Virus record (IMG/VR): IMGVR_UViG_3300009603_000053
Coordinates: 1-25,789 of that record
Reading direction: 5' to 3' (one strand)
Length of the DNA stretch: 25,789 bases
Origin: a virus
Each line of letters opens with the position of its first letter. Within the stretch, counting starts at the first letter, position 1. Of this stretch, positions 1 through 5,385 are shown one piece after another. The notes below the pieces were generated by a model. That model made no database searches and was not told where the DNA came from. It worked only from the letters and a program-made list of their open reading frames with translations. The translations under genes were made by a program, and so were the position numbers.

Positions 1-1
1 A

Positions 2-208
2 TCAGGGAGCGCTCACTTTTTTAACATGGCGGATTTATGCTGGACAATTTTCCGGCATGTTCATGATCCGGAGGCGGATGTCGAGGTCCACATTCAAAAG
101 GTGAGGGATGCCGGCGTGGATGGTGAGCTTGGCGTGGTTAGGCTTAAGTTCGACAGGAATTGTGGTGTTTATTCAGAAGGCAATCAAAAATTCGAGGACA
201 TGATATGA
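2..208 (+). CDS. DnaB-family replicative helicase, C-terminal end (5' cut by window edge)
   Basis: The reading frame is open from base 2 with no stop upstream, so the first ATG at 26 is probably internal and the gene begins outside the window. The in-frame residues SGSAHFFNMADLCWTIFR, followed by VHIQKVRDAGVDGELG and RLKFD, match the end of phage DnaB/Twinkle/T7 gp4-type helicase domains. There a Gly-Ser-Ala-x-x-x-x-x-x-Ala-Asp segment precedes a Lys-x-Arg...Gly strand and a final Leu-x-Phe-Asp strand. These hexameric ATPases unwind DNA at the replication fork. The Walker motifs and any primase part would lie upstream and are not visible. The stop overlaps the next gene as ATGA (205-208), suggesting cotranslation. 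The assignment rests on about 68 residues; a short unrelated gene starting at 26 is the alternative. Confidence 0.72.
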   Translation, partial: SGSAHFFNMADLCWTIFRHVHDPEADVEVHIQKVRDAGVDGELGVVRLKFDRNCGVYSEGNQKFEDMI

Positions 209-519
209 ATCAAAGTTATTGGGCAGAAAAACAAAAGAATCAAACGCAAATGTTGAGGGTTATCCATGACCAAATGCATGATCTTGATGAAGATATGCAC
301 AAGGTTGCTGCCACACTGGGAAAAGTTGCAATTCACATGGAAGAGGCAACCAAGAGTGTTGTGGCGAACAGTGAGCGCCTTGATCTTCAGAGCCAGCGCA
401 TCGATTTGTTAGTTGAGCGAACTGATATATTATCCAGTGCGATTGTGAAATGGGCACCCATTACCGTGCGTCAGAAAAAGTTGTGGGAAAAGGAAATGAA
501 ACAAAAGGAGAAGAAATGA
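205..519 (+). CDS. Small coiled-coil protein, unknown function
   Basis: A 104-residue product not recognised as a named family. ATG 205 is preferred over an upstream ATG at 160 because it overlaps the helicase stop as ATGA and has GAGGA at 194-198 in front. From about residue 15 to 80 the sequence is helical and charged with regular hydrophobic spacing (HDLDEDMHKVAATLGKVA, then SERLDLQSQRIDLLVERTD), typical of a coiled coil. The last 15 residues are Lys-rich (KEMKQKEKK). There is no signal peptide and no cysteine. It lies between a replication gene and a nuclease-like gene, which suggests a middle gene; the function cannot be inferred. Confidence 0.75.
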   Translation: MNQSYWAEKQKNQTQMLRVIHDQMHDLDEDMHKVAATLGKVAIHMEEATKSVVANSERLDLQSQRIDLLVERTDILSSAIVKWAPITVRQKKLWEKEMKQKEKK

Positions 520-830
520 AGATTCAAAGATTCCGGCACAAGTTCAATGCGAAGCCGACCGAGCTCGATGGGATTAAGTTTGCCAGTAAAAAGGAGGCTC
601 AATATTATGCTGATCTAAAGCTGCGGCAAGCCGCCGGGTTAGTTCTATTTTTCTTAAGACAAGTGCCATTTCATTTACCTGGGAATATCCGGTATGTCTG
701 CGATTTCGCCGAGTTTCTGGCAGACGGCGAGGTGAGATTTGTGGATGTCAAGGGATTCAAGACTGACATGTATAAGTTGAAGGTGAAACAAGTCAAGGAT
801 GTTTACGGCGTAACCATTGAGGAGGCGTGA
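516..830 (+). CDS. DUF1064-type PD-(D/E)XK nuclease-like protein
   Basis: A 104-residue protein. It has the FASKKEAQYYADL signature near residues 22-34, a YVCDF strand at 60-64 and a FVDVKG strand at 75-80. Together Glu27, Asp63, Asp77 and Lys79 reproduce the PD-(D/E)XK active-site pattern. Phage proteins of this shape are grouped as DUF1064 and have been compared with Holliday-junction resolvases and other small DNA endonucleases; activity here is inferred from the family. The length is normal for DUF1064. ATG 516 overlaps the previous stop as ATGA and has AGGAG just upstream (506-510), so it is preferred over the in-frame start at 450. Position beside helicase fits a recombination or replication role. 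Confidence 0.8.
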   Translation: MKIQRFRHKFNAKPTELDGIKFASKKEAQYYADLKLRQAAGLVLFFLRQVPFHLPGNIRYVCDFAEFLADGEVRFVDVKGFKTDMYKLKVKQVKDVYGVTIEEA

Positions 831-1012
831 TGGGACATTGCAAGGATTGTCGGTACTGGCAAGAACCGGATAACAAAATGGGGATGTGCCTGAAAACAAT
901 TCCTGATTGGAGGGATGGATTTGGGACCATGGGCGAGGATGGCTGGGAATCCGGGATCTACACCGGACCCCTGTTTGGTTGCGTACATTTTGAAGAGGAT
1001 GACAATGACTGA
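830..1012 (+). CDS. Small cysteine-containing protein, unknown function
   Basis: A 60-residue product beginning MGHCKDCRYWQEP. The N-terminal Cys-x2-Cys, a third Cys near residue 20 (MGMCLK) and a fourth near residue 51 (FGCVHFEED) are spaced as in small metal-binding phage proteins. Such proteins are often annotated hypothetical, with the pattern C-x2-C-x-Y/F-W...C...C. ATG 830 shares its first base with the TGA of the preceding gene and is well placed after GGAGG (821-825). The alternative GTG at 827 would sit too close to that site. The tail is acidic. Zinc binding is a guess from the cysteine spacing; the function is unknown. Confidence 0.7.
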   Translation: MGHCKDCRYWQEPDNKMGMCLKTIPDWRDGFGTMGEDGWESGIYTGPLFGCVHFEEDDND

Positions 1013-1181
1013 CAAGAACCTGGCGGACCAAGTGGATGAACTCACCGATCATGTGGCAAGGATGACCGGCCTGATCCTCGAGATGAACAAGTTGTTCGAT
1101 ACATATAACAGCAAGCTCGAGCGGATTGTCCAGGCAATCGAAGAGGCAGAACGGGCGGAGGGCGAACATGATCTTCATTGA
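1005..1181 (+). CDS. Short helical protein, unknown function
   Basis: A 58-residue product starting MTDKNLADQVDELTDHVARM. It is almost wholly helix-forming, with heptad-like leucines, valines and isoleucines through to RIVQAIEEAERAE, and looks like a short coiled coil. ATG 1005 lies 6 bases after GAGG (995-998) and overlaps the previous gene by 8 bases; an in-frame ATG at 999 has no ribosome-binding site. It sits in a chain of overlapping small genes and is followed by a membrane protein gene that starts inside its last codons. No family recognised. Confidence 0.7.
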   Translation: MTDKNLADQVDELTDHVARMTGLILEMNKLFDTYNSKLERIVQAIEEAERAEGEHDLH

Positions 1182-1404
1182 GCTCACGGCCAGCGTACTG
1201 ACTATCATAACGATTTATTTGCTTTCACATGCGACCTGGTGGAATCGCTACCAGATTTATGGATGTTTCACCGGATTGGCCAGCCAGGCATTCTGGCTGT
1301 ACATCATATTTGTCCAGCATCTCTACGGACTGTTATTGGCAGATATGGTGATATTCGTGCTTTACGTTAGTAGAATCAACAAGTTAATGAGAGGGAAACG
1401 ATGA
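1168..1404 (+). CDS. Small three-helix membrane protein, PnuC-like in pattern
   Basis: A 78-residue, very hydrophobic product with three probable transmembrane helices: IELTASVLTIITIYLLS, a second around GLASQAFWLYIIFV, and a third around GLLLADMVIFVLYVS. It ends with the basic tail KLMRGKR. The Gly-x-x-x-Gln/Ser-x-x-Phe-Trp motif in the middle helix recalls small phage membrane proteins that resemble half of a PnuC-type nicotinamide riboside transporter. The match is by pattern only. ATG 1168 follows GGAGGG (1157-1162) by 5 bases and overlaps the preceding gene; its stop overlaps the next start as ATGA. A holin-like role is possible but less likely, because a lysis cluster exists downstream. 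Confidence 0.7.
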   Translation: MIFIELTASVLTIITIYLLSHATWWNRYQIYGCFTGLASQAFWLYIIFVQHLYGLLLADMVIFVLYVSRINKLMRGKR

Positions 1405-1715
1405 ACAACAAAGAGAAATATTCAACGGGAGCTACAAGGAACCCAATAGCTCCGGTGCGCTACGATTTGGTGAAATGGGGATTCATTAGAGAGCTCGCCA
1501 TGGTTATGGATGAAGGTGTCAAGAGTCACGGCGCACCTGGAACAGATGGCAATTGGGAATCCGGCATGCCTAAAAGCGTGGTGATCAATCATATGTTCGA
1601 GCATTGGCACAAGTGGCTGGAAGGGGACCGGAAGGAACCTCACCTGGCTAAGATGGCATTCGGGCTGATGGCGCTCTGGTATTATGAGCGCAAGGGGATC
1701 GATGTGAAAAGGTAG
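1401..1715 (+). CDS. dATP/dGTP diphosphohydrolase-like protein (DUF5664 type)
   Basis: A 104-residue protein beginning MNNKEKYSTGATRNPI. The start (KYSTGA-R, then VRYDLV), the middle (GVKSHGAPGTDGNWESGMP) and the end (HMFEHWHKWLEGDRKEPHL, then AKMAFGLMALWYYE) follow the phage DUF5664 family. Pfam names that family dATP/dGTP diphosphohydrolase, and it belongs to the all-alpha MazG/NTP-pyrophosphatase group. Such enzymes hydrolyse dNTPs to dNMP and pyrophosphate, and in some phages shape the nucleotide pool. The usual Glu-Asp-His triad reads Glu-Pro-His here (KEPHL), a visible departure that could affect metal binding. It overlaps the previous gene as ATGA. No partner for 2-aminoadenine synthesis is visible in the window. 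Confidence 0.78.
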   Translation: MNNKEKYSTGATRNPIAPVRYDLVKWGFIRELAMVMDEGVKSHGAPGTDGNWESGMPKSVVINHMFEHWHKWLEGDRKEPHLAKMAFGLMALWYYERKGIDVKR

Positions 1716-1775
1716 TTGACAAGTTCTTGGCGAGTGGTAAGGTGATCCCGTTATTCACTATGAATGGAGGTCACT

Positions 1776-2078
1776 ATGCTTTATAGACAAATAGACAAGG
1801 TTCCTTCCCCAAGCAAGATGCGACCGCACAAAGCAATTCTCCGCAAATTGGATAAATTATGTCAACAACATGAGGAGTTAGTAATCCGCGTGGAGTGTGA
1901 AAGCGATGACGATGGCATTATAGAAGATACTATATGTGGAGTTCTTGCTCAAATATACGAATTATGTTGGGTGCTAAATATTGATATACAAGCTGAAACA
2001 TGGGGGGATGATATCACTCTGTATATCCAAAATAAGGAAAAGACATATCACCTTAATAGTTTGGAGCCGGTTGAATAA
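1776..2078 (+). CDS. Small acidic protein, unknown function
   Basis: A 100-residue product starting MLYRQIDKVPSPSKM. ATG 1776 is chosen because GGAGG at 1766-1770 lies 5 bases before it; an in-frame ATG at 1764 precedes the site. The sequence has a basic N-terminal 35 residues, an acidic patch (CESDDDGIIED) and a hydrophobic centre (GVLAQIYELCWVLNIDIQ). There is no signal peptide or known motif. It is separated from the preceding gene by 60 bases containing TTGACA at 1716-1721 but no convincing -10 box. Its base composition is more A/T-rich than its upstream neighbours. It is the last gene before the long gene-free stretch. Confidence 0.65.
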   Translation: MLYRQIDKVPSPSKMRPHKAILRKLDKLCQQHEELVIRVECESDDDGIIEDTICGVLAQIYELCWVLNIDIQAETWGDDITLYIQNKEKTYHLNSLEPVE

Positions 2079-2325
2079 CACACCGTTATGCACGGGCAAA
2101 CATAATGGTATCTCTTTGTGAATCCTCGAAGCTGATGTTAATGGGACTATTTGGATAGGGTTGGATCTTCCGCTTCATGGTATGGGCAAAGCCTCGGCCT
2201 CGTCCCACTTTTGGGATTGATGCCTCACAATTCTCCGAGTTTTGTTAGATCATTCCTAGAATACTTTAGATACAAGCATTTACAGAGGCTCGAGTCGGTC
2301 CGATGTGGTGAGTTTGTGACCTGAT

Positions 2326-2350
2326 ACCCCCCCCAGGGGTCTTTTTTTTT
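2326..2350 (+). terminator. Terminator-like hairpin followed by T9
   Basis: ACCCC (2326-2330) pairs with GGGGT (2336-2340) across a 5-base loop, and is followed by C and nine T residues (2342-2350). The stem is short but all G/C except one pair, and the T-run is ideal for intrinsic termination. The position, about 250 bases after the early gene cluster, fits an end point for that transcript. The run of eight C residues allows alternative pairings in register. Confidence 0.5.
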
Positions 2351-2506
2351 GGGCCGGGGGGGTCTGAAAAGGCGATACCCGAAAAGTGGGGGGGGCGTGA
2401 TTAACGTTGGGGAGCTCGGCATGTGGAATCTCCCACAAGACCCAAGTCGGAAAATTCCGGAAATCCGGCGCAAAACCCCCAGGTTCCCAACCCCATGTAC
2501 CGGATT

Positions 2507-2574
2507 AAAAAAAATTAATAAAGAAAGAAAAGAAAAAAGAAAAAGAACCAAAAAGAAAAAAGAAAAGAAAGAAA
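2507..2574 (+). repeat. Purine-rich low-complexity tract
   Basis: About 68 bases are almost entirely A with scattered G, interrupted only by TTAAT near the start and one CC pair. The unit is an irregular GAAA/GAAAA/GAAAAAA series rather than an exact tandem repeat. Such tracts can be DNA-bending or unwinding elements. It could also be a degraded low-complexity coding end of the weak frame 2349-2624. Confidence 0.7.
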
Positions 2575-2722
2575 TATTTAACTTCAAAATCTCTAAAACC
2601 AAAGTCAAAACCATCAACTCGTGATCTTCAAGATATCCCTTAGTTATCTATTAGAGCACACCTTCCAGAATCTTAATATCCGGTACGCCTTTTCCCCTTG
2701 AATTCTCGGTAAAATAAAATGC

Positions 2723-2752
2723 TTGACAACAATTTTAAGAATGCCAAGAAAT
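2723..2752 (+). promoter_or_regulatory. Weak candidate promoter before the lysis/late genes
   Basis: TTGACA at 2723-2728 is a perfect sigma70-type -35 box. The best -10 at 18-base spacing is AGAAAT (2747-2752), only three of six matches. It lies 27 bases before the first gene of the next cluster, which is where a promoter is expected. The poor -10 keeps this tentative; a phage-specific promoter would not be recognised by eye. Confidence 0.22.
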
Positions 2753-2778
2753 TAGCCGTCTGATACATTTTGGTCAAG

Positions 2779-2970
2779 ATGTGGATTTTATTAATGATTA
2801 TTTTCAGTGCCCCTTATGAAGTGGAAACGGTTGACATCCTCGGAAATTACCAAACCAAATCCGAGTGTGTCGAGGAGATCCAGAGGGCGCTTGTCTTGGA
2901 GGTTCCGAAGCAAACCAGCTTTGGGTGCGTAAAAATTGAAAGAATCCGTGAAGCTGACAAATCACTTTAG
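2779..2970 (+). CDS. Small exported or membrane-anchored protein
   Basis: A 63-residue product starting MWILLMIIFSAPYEVETV. The first 12 residues are hydrophobic and could be a short signal or anchor. Two cysteines follow, in KSECVEEIQR and SFGCVKIER, an arrangement seen in small secreted phage proteins that may form a disulfide. ATG 2779 is preferred over TTG 2770, which would add only MVK; no strong ribosome-binding site is visible. The end overlaps the M15 peptidase gene by 23 bases. It is the first gene after the long gap, so it may open the lysis/late transcript. Function unknown. Confidence 0.6.
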   Translation: MWILLMIIFSAPYEVETVDILGNYQTKSECVEEIQRALVLEVPKQTSFGCVKIERIREADKSL

Positions 2971-3325
2971 TCGCAAAGAAATGTGTTGCCCATGCTGCGG
3001 TGTCATGAAGATGGAGAACGATGTCCTCCAGGCAATCGAGGCAGTCCGTTGTGAGTATGGCAAACCGATTTATATTAATTCTGCTTATCGTTGTCAGAAA
3101 CATAATGCGGAGTTGAAATCCAAACCAAGTAGTTCTCACCTGGTAGGGCTCGCCATCGATATTCGGGTGAATAGTTCACGCGAACGCTATGGATTGTTTA
3201 GACACCTGATCCAGCATTTCACCCGGTTTGGTTTCGGCGATGGCTTTATTCATGCCGATCTGGATCATATCAATAAAACGCCGAACGTCATATGGGATTA
3301 TTACGGGAAAGATGTTCCCAAATAA
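2948..3325 (+). CDS. M15-family peptidase, likely endolysin
   Basis: A 125-residue protein of the small Peptidase_M15 (M15A/M15_3) type, zinc enzymes that cut peptide bonds in peptidoglycan. The motif SSSHLVGLAIDIRV holds zinc ligands His64 and Asp71, and GFIHADLD supplies His102 of the closing His motif. The beginning, MKLTNHFSRKEMCCPCCG, matches the usual K-L-T-x-x-F-S-x-x-E-x-x-C start of these enzymes and supports GTG 2948. A longer TTG start at 2936 remains possible. There is no signal peptide, so release would need a holin; candidates lie downstream. The CCPCC cluster at 13-17 is cysteine-richer than usual. A tail-associated peptidase is less likely given its place beside lysis genes. 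Confidence 0.85.
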   Translation: MKLTNHFSRKEMCCPCCGVMKMENDVLQAIEAVRCEYGKPIYINSAYRCQKHNAELKSKPSSSHLVGLAIDIRVNSSRERYGLFRHLIQHFTRFGFGDGFIHADLDHINKTPNVIWDYYGKDVPK

Positions 3326-3518
3326 TAATGAATTCCAGTGTCCTTTTTGTAAATCGGAAACGGTACTGGTCGATAGCATGAAAAATAAAATGCTTTTTAC
3401 ATGTCAGTCTTGTGAATGTACGGATGTGGTTAAACAGAAATATTCACTGGGGCCGCTCCCGTATTATTTTCTATCCGGCAAAAATCTTTTTGTTCCGGAC
3501 ATTCTCGGGAAAAATTGA
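3312..3518 (+). CDS. Zinc-ribbon protein, unknown function
   Basis: A 68-residue product starting MFPNNNEFQCPFCKSETV. Cys10-x2-Cys13 and Cys31-x2-Cys34 (plus Cys36) form a classic zinc-ribbon spacing of Cys-x2-Cys, 17 residues, Cys-x2-Cys. The C-terminal half (KYSLGPLPYYFLSGKNLF) is hydrophobic and aromatic and matches no family I know. The start overlaps the peptidase gene by 14 bases; an in-frame start upstream at 3228 would place it deep inside that gene and is not favoured. The ribosome-binding site is weak. Nucleic-acid or protein binding is the usual role of such ribbons. Confidence 0.62.
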   Translation: MFPNNNEFQCPFCKSETVLVDSMKNKMLFTCQSCECTDVVKQKYSLGPLPYYFLSGKNLFVPDILGKN

Positions 3519-3519
3519 G

Positions 3520-3906
3520 ATGAAATATTGGTGGGCATCCTGGCTCCTTATTTTCTTGCTGACGGTTTTTTCCTCCTCCGTCTTTGCTCAAGATCGTCCG
3601 GCCCTCCCTCTGCCGGATACGGCACTAAGCTGGGATGTCCATCGCTCCCTTGGTATTGTCCTGGAATTCGAAACCGACCGCGGCAAACTCTATTTTGCTC
3701 ACCCGGTTCTGTACACGCAGATGATCCCCGAATGCACGGCAATAACCTGGGAAGAACCCGGCCCACATTTATGGGTCATGGAAACCAATACAACCACAAT
3801 TCCGGAACAATACACGTTATTGAAACAACCCACGGGCTACCGTTATGAAGGCGAGCAGTGGCAGCCCTGGGTGTGGCAATCTTTCAAAGAATTGGAGCTC
3901 CAATAA
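3520..3906 (+). CDS. Exported (periplasmic) protein with signal peptide
   Basis: A 128-residue product with a clear Sec signal peptide: MKYWWASWLLIFLLTVFSSS, then VFA before Gln-Asp, giving a predicted signal peptidase I cut at about residue 23/24. The mature part is about 105 residues and Trp- and Pro-rich (TWEEPGPHLWVMETN, GEQWQPWVWQSFKELELQ). It contains only one Cys (PECTAITW) and no catalytic motif I recognise. ATG 3520 lies one base after the previous stop. The signal and its position in the lysis region suggest work in the periplasm, for example in lysis or superinfection exclusion; that is inference. Confidence 0.72.
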   Translation: MKYWWASWLLIFLLTVFSSSVFAQDRPALPLPDTALSWDVHRSLGIVLEFETDRGKLYFAHPVLYTQMIPECTAITWEEPGPHLWVMETNTTTIPEQYTLLKQPTGYRYEGEQWQPWVWQSFKELELQ

Positions 3907-4106
3907 TGGCGGAAATCAAAGAACGGCGTGGAACCTCACTGAGAAATGTATTCGCCGCCCACGCATTGCAAGGATTGATTGCCAAGTACGGCATAGATAT
4001 GCACAAATATCCTATCATCCAGCATTGCAATGATGCTTTCATTATTGCGGATGAAATGATGACACACACTCATAAACAACCTATTAACAGGGAGCAACAA
4101 AAATGA
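3906..4106 (+). CDS. Small protein, unknown function
   Basis: A 66-residue product starting MAEIKERRGTSLRNVFAAHA. The ATG shares a base with the previous TAA, and TTGGAGC lies upstream. The middle contains LQGLIAKYGIDMHKYPI and FIIADEMM, a mixed helical pattern with several His residues. No motif or transmembrane segment is clear. The stop overlaps the next start as ATGA, tying its translation to the small holin-like gene. Confidence 0.68.
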   Translation: MAEIKERRGTSLRNVFAAHALQGLIAKYGIDMHKYPIIQHCNDAFIIADEMMTHTHKQPINREQQK

Positions 4107-4273
4107 ATGAAATTATGGCCGGATTTAAAGGTAAAAAAACTTTTATCTTGAGTTTTGTCGCGGTTGCCAGTTTATTTTGTGAAATGAATGGCTGGTGGAT
4201 GGCACCGAAAGAATGGTACATGATGTTGGGATTTGGTGGAATGGCCAGCGTTCGCGCCGGCATGTCTAAGTAA
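4103..4273 (+). CDS. Small membrane protein, holin candidate
   Basis: A 56-residue gene beginning MNEIMAGFKGKKTFILSFVA. A hydrophilic basic start (KGKK) is followed by one hydrophobic stretch (TFILSFVAVASLFCEM) and a second, weaker one (WYMMLGFGGMASVRAGM), suggesting one or two membrane spans. ATGA overlap with the gene before, GGGAG at 4090-4094 upstream and TAATG overlap with the gene after support it as real. Size, topology and location between the peptidase and spanins fit a small holin that lets the endolysin reach the cell wall. No holin family signature is certain. Confidence 0.62.
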   Translation: MNEIMAGFKGKKTFILSFVAVASLFCEMNGWWMAPKEWYMMLGFGGMASVRAGMSK

Positions 4274-4494
4274 TGCCCAGGGACTACCGGGGAGAATACG
4301 ATAATTACCAATCCCGTCCGAAGCAGCTTAAAAATAGGAGCTCCCGGAACAAGGCGCGGCGGAAAATGGTCAACGCCGGGAAAGCTTCAAAGGGGGATGG
4401 TAAGGATGTACACCATAAGGACAATAATCCGCGCAACAATGCGAGAAAAAATTTAACCATCATGGGTAAATCCATGAACAGGAGAAAAAAATGA
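4273..4494 (+). CDS. HNH-like small basic protein
   Basis: A 73-residue, strongly basic product. Its second half, GDGKDVHHKDNNPRNNARKN followed by LTIMGKSMNR, has the compact HNH pattern. A His-His/Asp-His pair is followed by Asn residues in N-N-P-x-N-N and a final N-L...N-R. Short phage proteins of this type, with the preceding Lys/Arg-rich helix (RNKARRKMVNAGKASKGDG), are usually annotated HNH endonucleases, although no zinc-binding cysteines are present. It starts on the last base of the previous stop and its own stop overlaps the next ATG. A nicking or packaging-associated activity is possible; homing is conceivable but unproven. Confidence 0.68.
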   Translation: MPRDYRGEYDNYQSRPKQLKNRSSRNKARRKMVNAGKASKGDGKDVHHKDNNPRNNARKNLTIMGKSMNRRKK

Positions 4495-4568
4495 TGACAC
4501 CGTTCATTAAATACCTGGCAACATTTCTGTTCGGCTGGGCAATGGCCGCATGGATGTACATTAAATGA
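4491..4568 (+). CDS. 25-residue transmembrane microprotein
   Basis: The product is MMTPFIKYLATFLFGWAMAA plus five residues, essentially one membrane helix from about 6 to 23. Three features argue that it is translated. AGGAG at 4480-4484 is well spaced from ATG 4491. Its start overlaps the HNH-like gene stop as ATGA, and its stop overlaps the next gene start as ATGA. A second in-frame ATG at 4494 could also be used. It may be a small holin or antiholin partner; no homologue is recognised. Confidence 0.5.
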   Translation: MMTPFIKYLATFLFGWAMAAWMYIK

Positions 4569-4807
4569 CTATTACCCTGATTTCCGGCGCGGTACTTTTT
4601 ATTGTCGGCGTGTTTTTCTTTGCCTATCGCCATGGTAAGAAAATGGCCGCACTTGATACCCTCATTGAAGGCAATATTAAAAGCAATGAGGCCAGGAACA
4701 AAATTAAGGAGATCAATGCGAAATATAAAAAAGAAATCCGCGGTCTTAATCGTGATCGCATTTTGCGTTTTTGGGGGTTGCACAAAAACGGTTCAAAGAA
4801 ACCTTGA
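4565..4807 (+). CDS. Candidate i-spanin (Rz-like)
   Basis: An 80-residue protein with one N-terminal membrane helix (ITLISGAVLFIVGVFFFAY, about residues 3-21). A basic turn and a charged helical stretch (KKMAALDTLIEGNIKSNEAR, then NKIKEINAKYKKEI) follow. This is the shape of an inner-membrane spanin: an anchor plus a periplasmic coiled coil that contacts an outer-membrane lipoprotein to destroy the outer membrane in Gram-negative lysis. It is shorter than lambda Rz (about 150 residues). The strongest support is the overlapping, out-of-phase lipoprotein gene starting inside it at 4716, the classical Rz/Rz1 layout. ATG 4565 overlaps the previous stop as ATGA. Confidence 0.7.
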   Translation: MTITLISGAVLFIVGVFFFAYRHGKKMAALDTLIEGNIKSNEARNKIKEINAKYKKEIRGLNRDRILRFWGLHKNGSKKP

Positions 4808-4973
4808 AACCTTTATTCTCCCGGATCAGCCGGTCATTGCTCCGGTACCTTCCGGGACTGATTTTATTTTATCGGAAAACAATTTTATTGATCTGACCAA
4901 GTACATCATCGAGCTTCAAAGTATCCTCGAACAATGCAACGCACAAGCGGAGGTTTACAATGGAGCGCGATAG
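4716..4973 (+). CDS. Candidate o-spanin lipoprotein (Rz1-like)
   Basis: An 85-residue product starting MRNIKKKSAVLIVIAFCVFG and continuing Gly21-Cys22. This is a basic n-region, a hydrophobic core and a lipobox-like Val-Phe-Gly-Gly-Cys, so signal peptidase II should cleave before Cys22 and lipidate it. The mature part contains LPDQPVIAPVP, a Pro-rich stretch common in Rz1 proteins, and a C-terminal helix with one Cys (LEQCNAQAE). The ATG has AGGAG at 4707-4711. The first 92 bases overlap the i-spanin gene in another frame, and it continues past it, as in overlapped spanin pairs. Its end overlaps the next gene by 14 bases. Confidence 0.75.
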   Translation: MRNIKKKSAVLIVIAFCVFGGCTKTVQRNLETFILPDQPVIAPVPSGTDFILSENNFIDLTKYIIELQSILEQCNAQAEVYNGAR

Positions 4974-5385
4974 CAAGGGTCAATTCAAAGACACGGGGAA
5001 AAAAGTAAAAACCCGTGGGCACATCAACAAGATGGAAAAGGACAAGATTGATGACCTCTGCAAGAAAAAGGGATTCAATCCGGTAAGCTGGCTGATCGCG
5101 GTCGCGGAGAATAAGGATATTCCATGGAGGGAGAGGATCCGTGCGACCATCGAGATCAATTCCTGTTTGCATCCGAAAAAGAAAGCGATGGATGTTGCCG
5201 TGGATCAAACAATCACGCTGGTACGACAAAACATGCTGGAGGCAATAGATGTCAAACATATCGATACCTCACTTATACCGGCCGCGTTCCTATCAAAAGC
5301 CGGTCTGGCTGGCGATGGAACTGGGCGTAAAGCGATTGGTCCTAACCTGGCATCGAAGGGCCGGAAAAGACTGCACAAGCCTTAA
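4960..5385 (+). CDS. Candidate terminase small subunit
   Basis: A 141-residue protein placed directly before the large terminase. It starts MERDSKGQFKDTGKKVKTRG after CGGAGG (4948-4953) at good spacing. Residues 25-95 form helices (INKMEKDKIDDLCKKKGFN, then VSWLIAVAENKDIPWRERIRA), compatible with the DNA-recognition and oligomerisation parts of small terminases. No family signature is certain, so the call depends mainly on position. The last 45 codons (5249-5385) overlap the large terminase in another frame, an unusually long 137-base overlap, and this tail is Gly/Lys/Arg-rich (AGDGTGRKAIGPNLASKGRK). Confidence 0.55.
   Translation: MERDSKGQFKDTGKKVKTRGHINKMEKDKIDDLCKKKGFNPVSWLIAVAENKDIPWRERIRATIEINSCLHPKKKAMDVAVDQTITLVRQNMLEAIDVKHIDTSLIPAAFLSKAGLAGDGTGRKAIGPNLASKGRKRLHKP

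Larger units (their letters stand above)
2079..2778 (+). other. 700-base stretch without a convincing gene
   Basis: This is the only long gap in the window and separates the early/middle genes from the lysis and late genes. It contains, in order, a short inverted repeat (2203-2216, TCCCA/TGGGA), a C8 run with a terminator-like hairpin and T9 (2326-2350), G7 (2356-2362) and G8 (2388-2395) runs, a purine tract (2507-2574), and a TTGACA box (2723-2728). A + strand open frame at 2349-2624 and a - strand frame at 2225-2617 both run through the homopolymers and purine tract. They are low in complexity, lack ribosome-binding sites, and are not accepted as genes. A replication origin, small RNA or regulatory switch point would fit here, but nothing decides among them. 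Confidence 0.7.

Noticed and set aside
1716-1744. TTGACA as a promoter before the gene at 1776
   Set aside because: No acceptable -10 box at 16-18 base spacing (best is TAAGGT), so it is not listed as a promoter.
2203-2216. Inverted repeat TCCCA/TGGGA as a terminator
   Set aside because: Only a 5-base stem and no T-run follows.
2100-2330. Possible tRNA gene in the gap
   Set aside because: A GGGTTGGATC-like segment suggested a T-arm, but no matching acceptor stem or anticodon arm could be folded.
2225-2617. Hydrophobic - strand open frame (130 codons)
   Set aside because: Phe/Leu-rich sequence is the antisense of the purine tract; no start signal and wrong strand for this genome.
2349-2624. 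Lys/Arg/Glu-rich + strand open frame in the gap
   Set aside because: No ribosome-binding site; the frame starts inside a homopolymer cluster and its second half is a translated purine tract. Kept only as a remote possibility.
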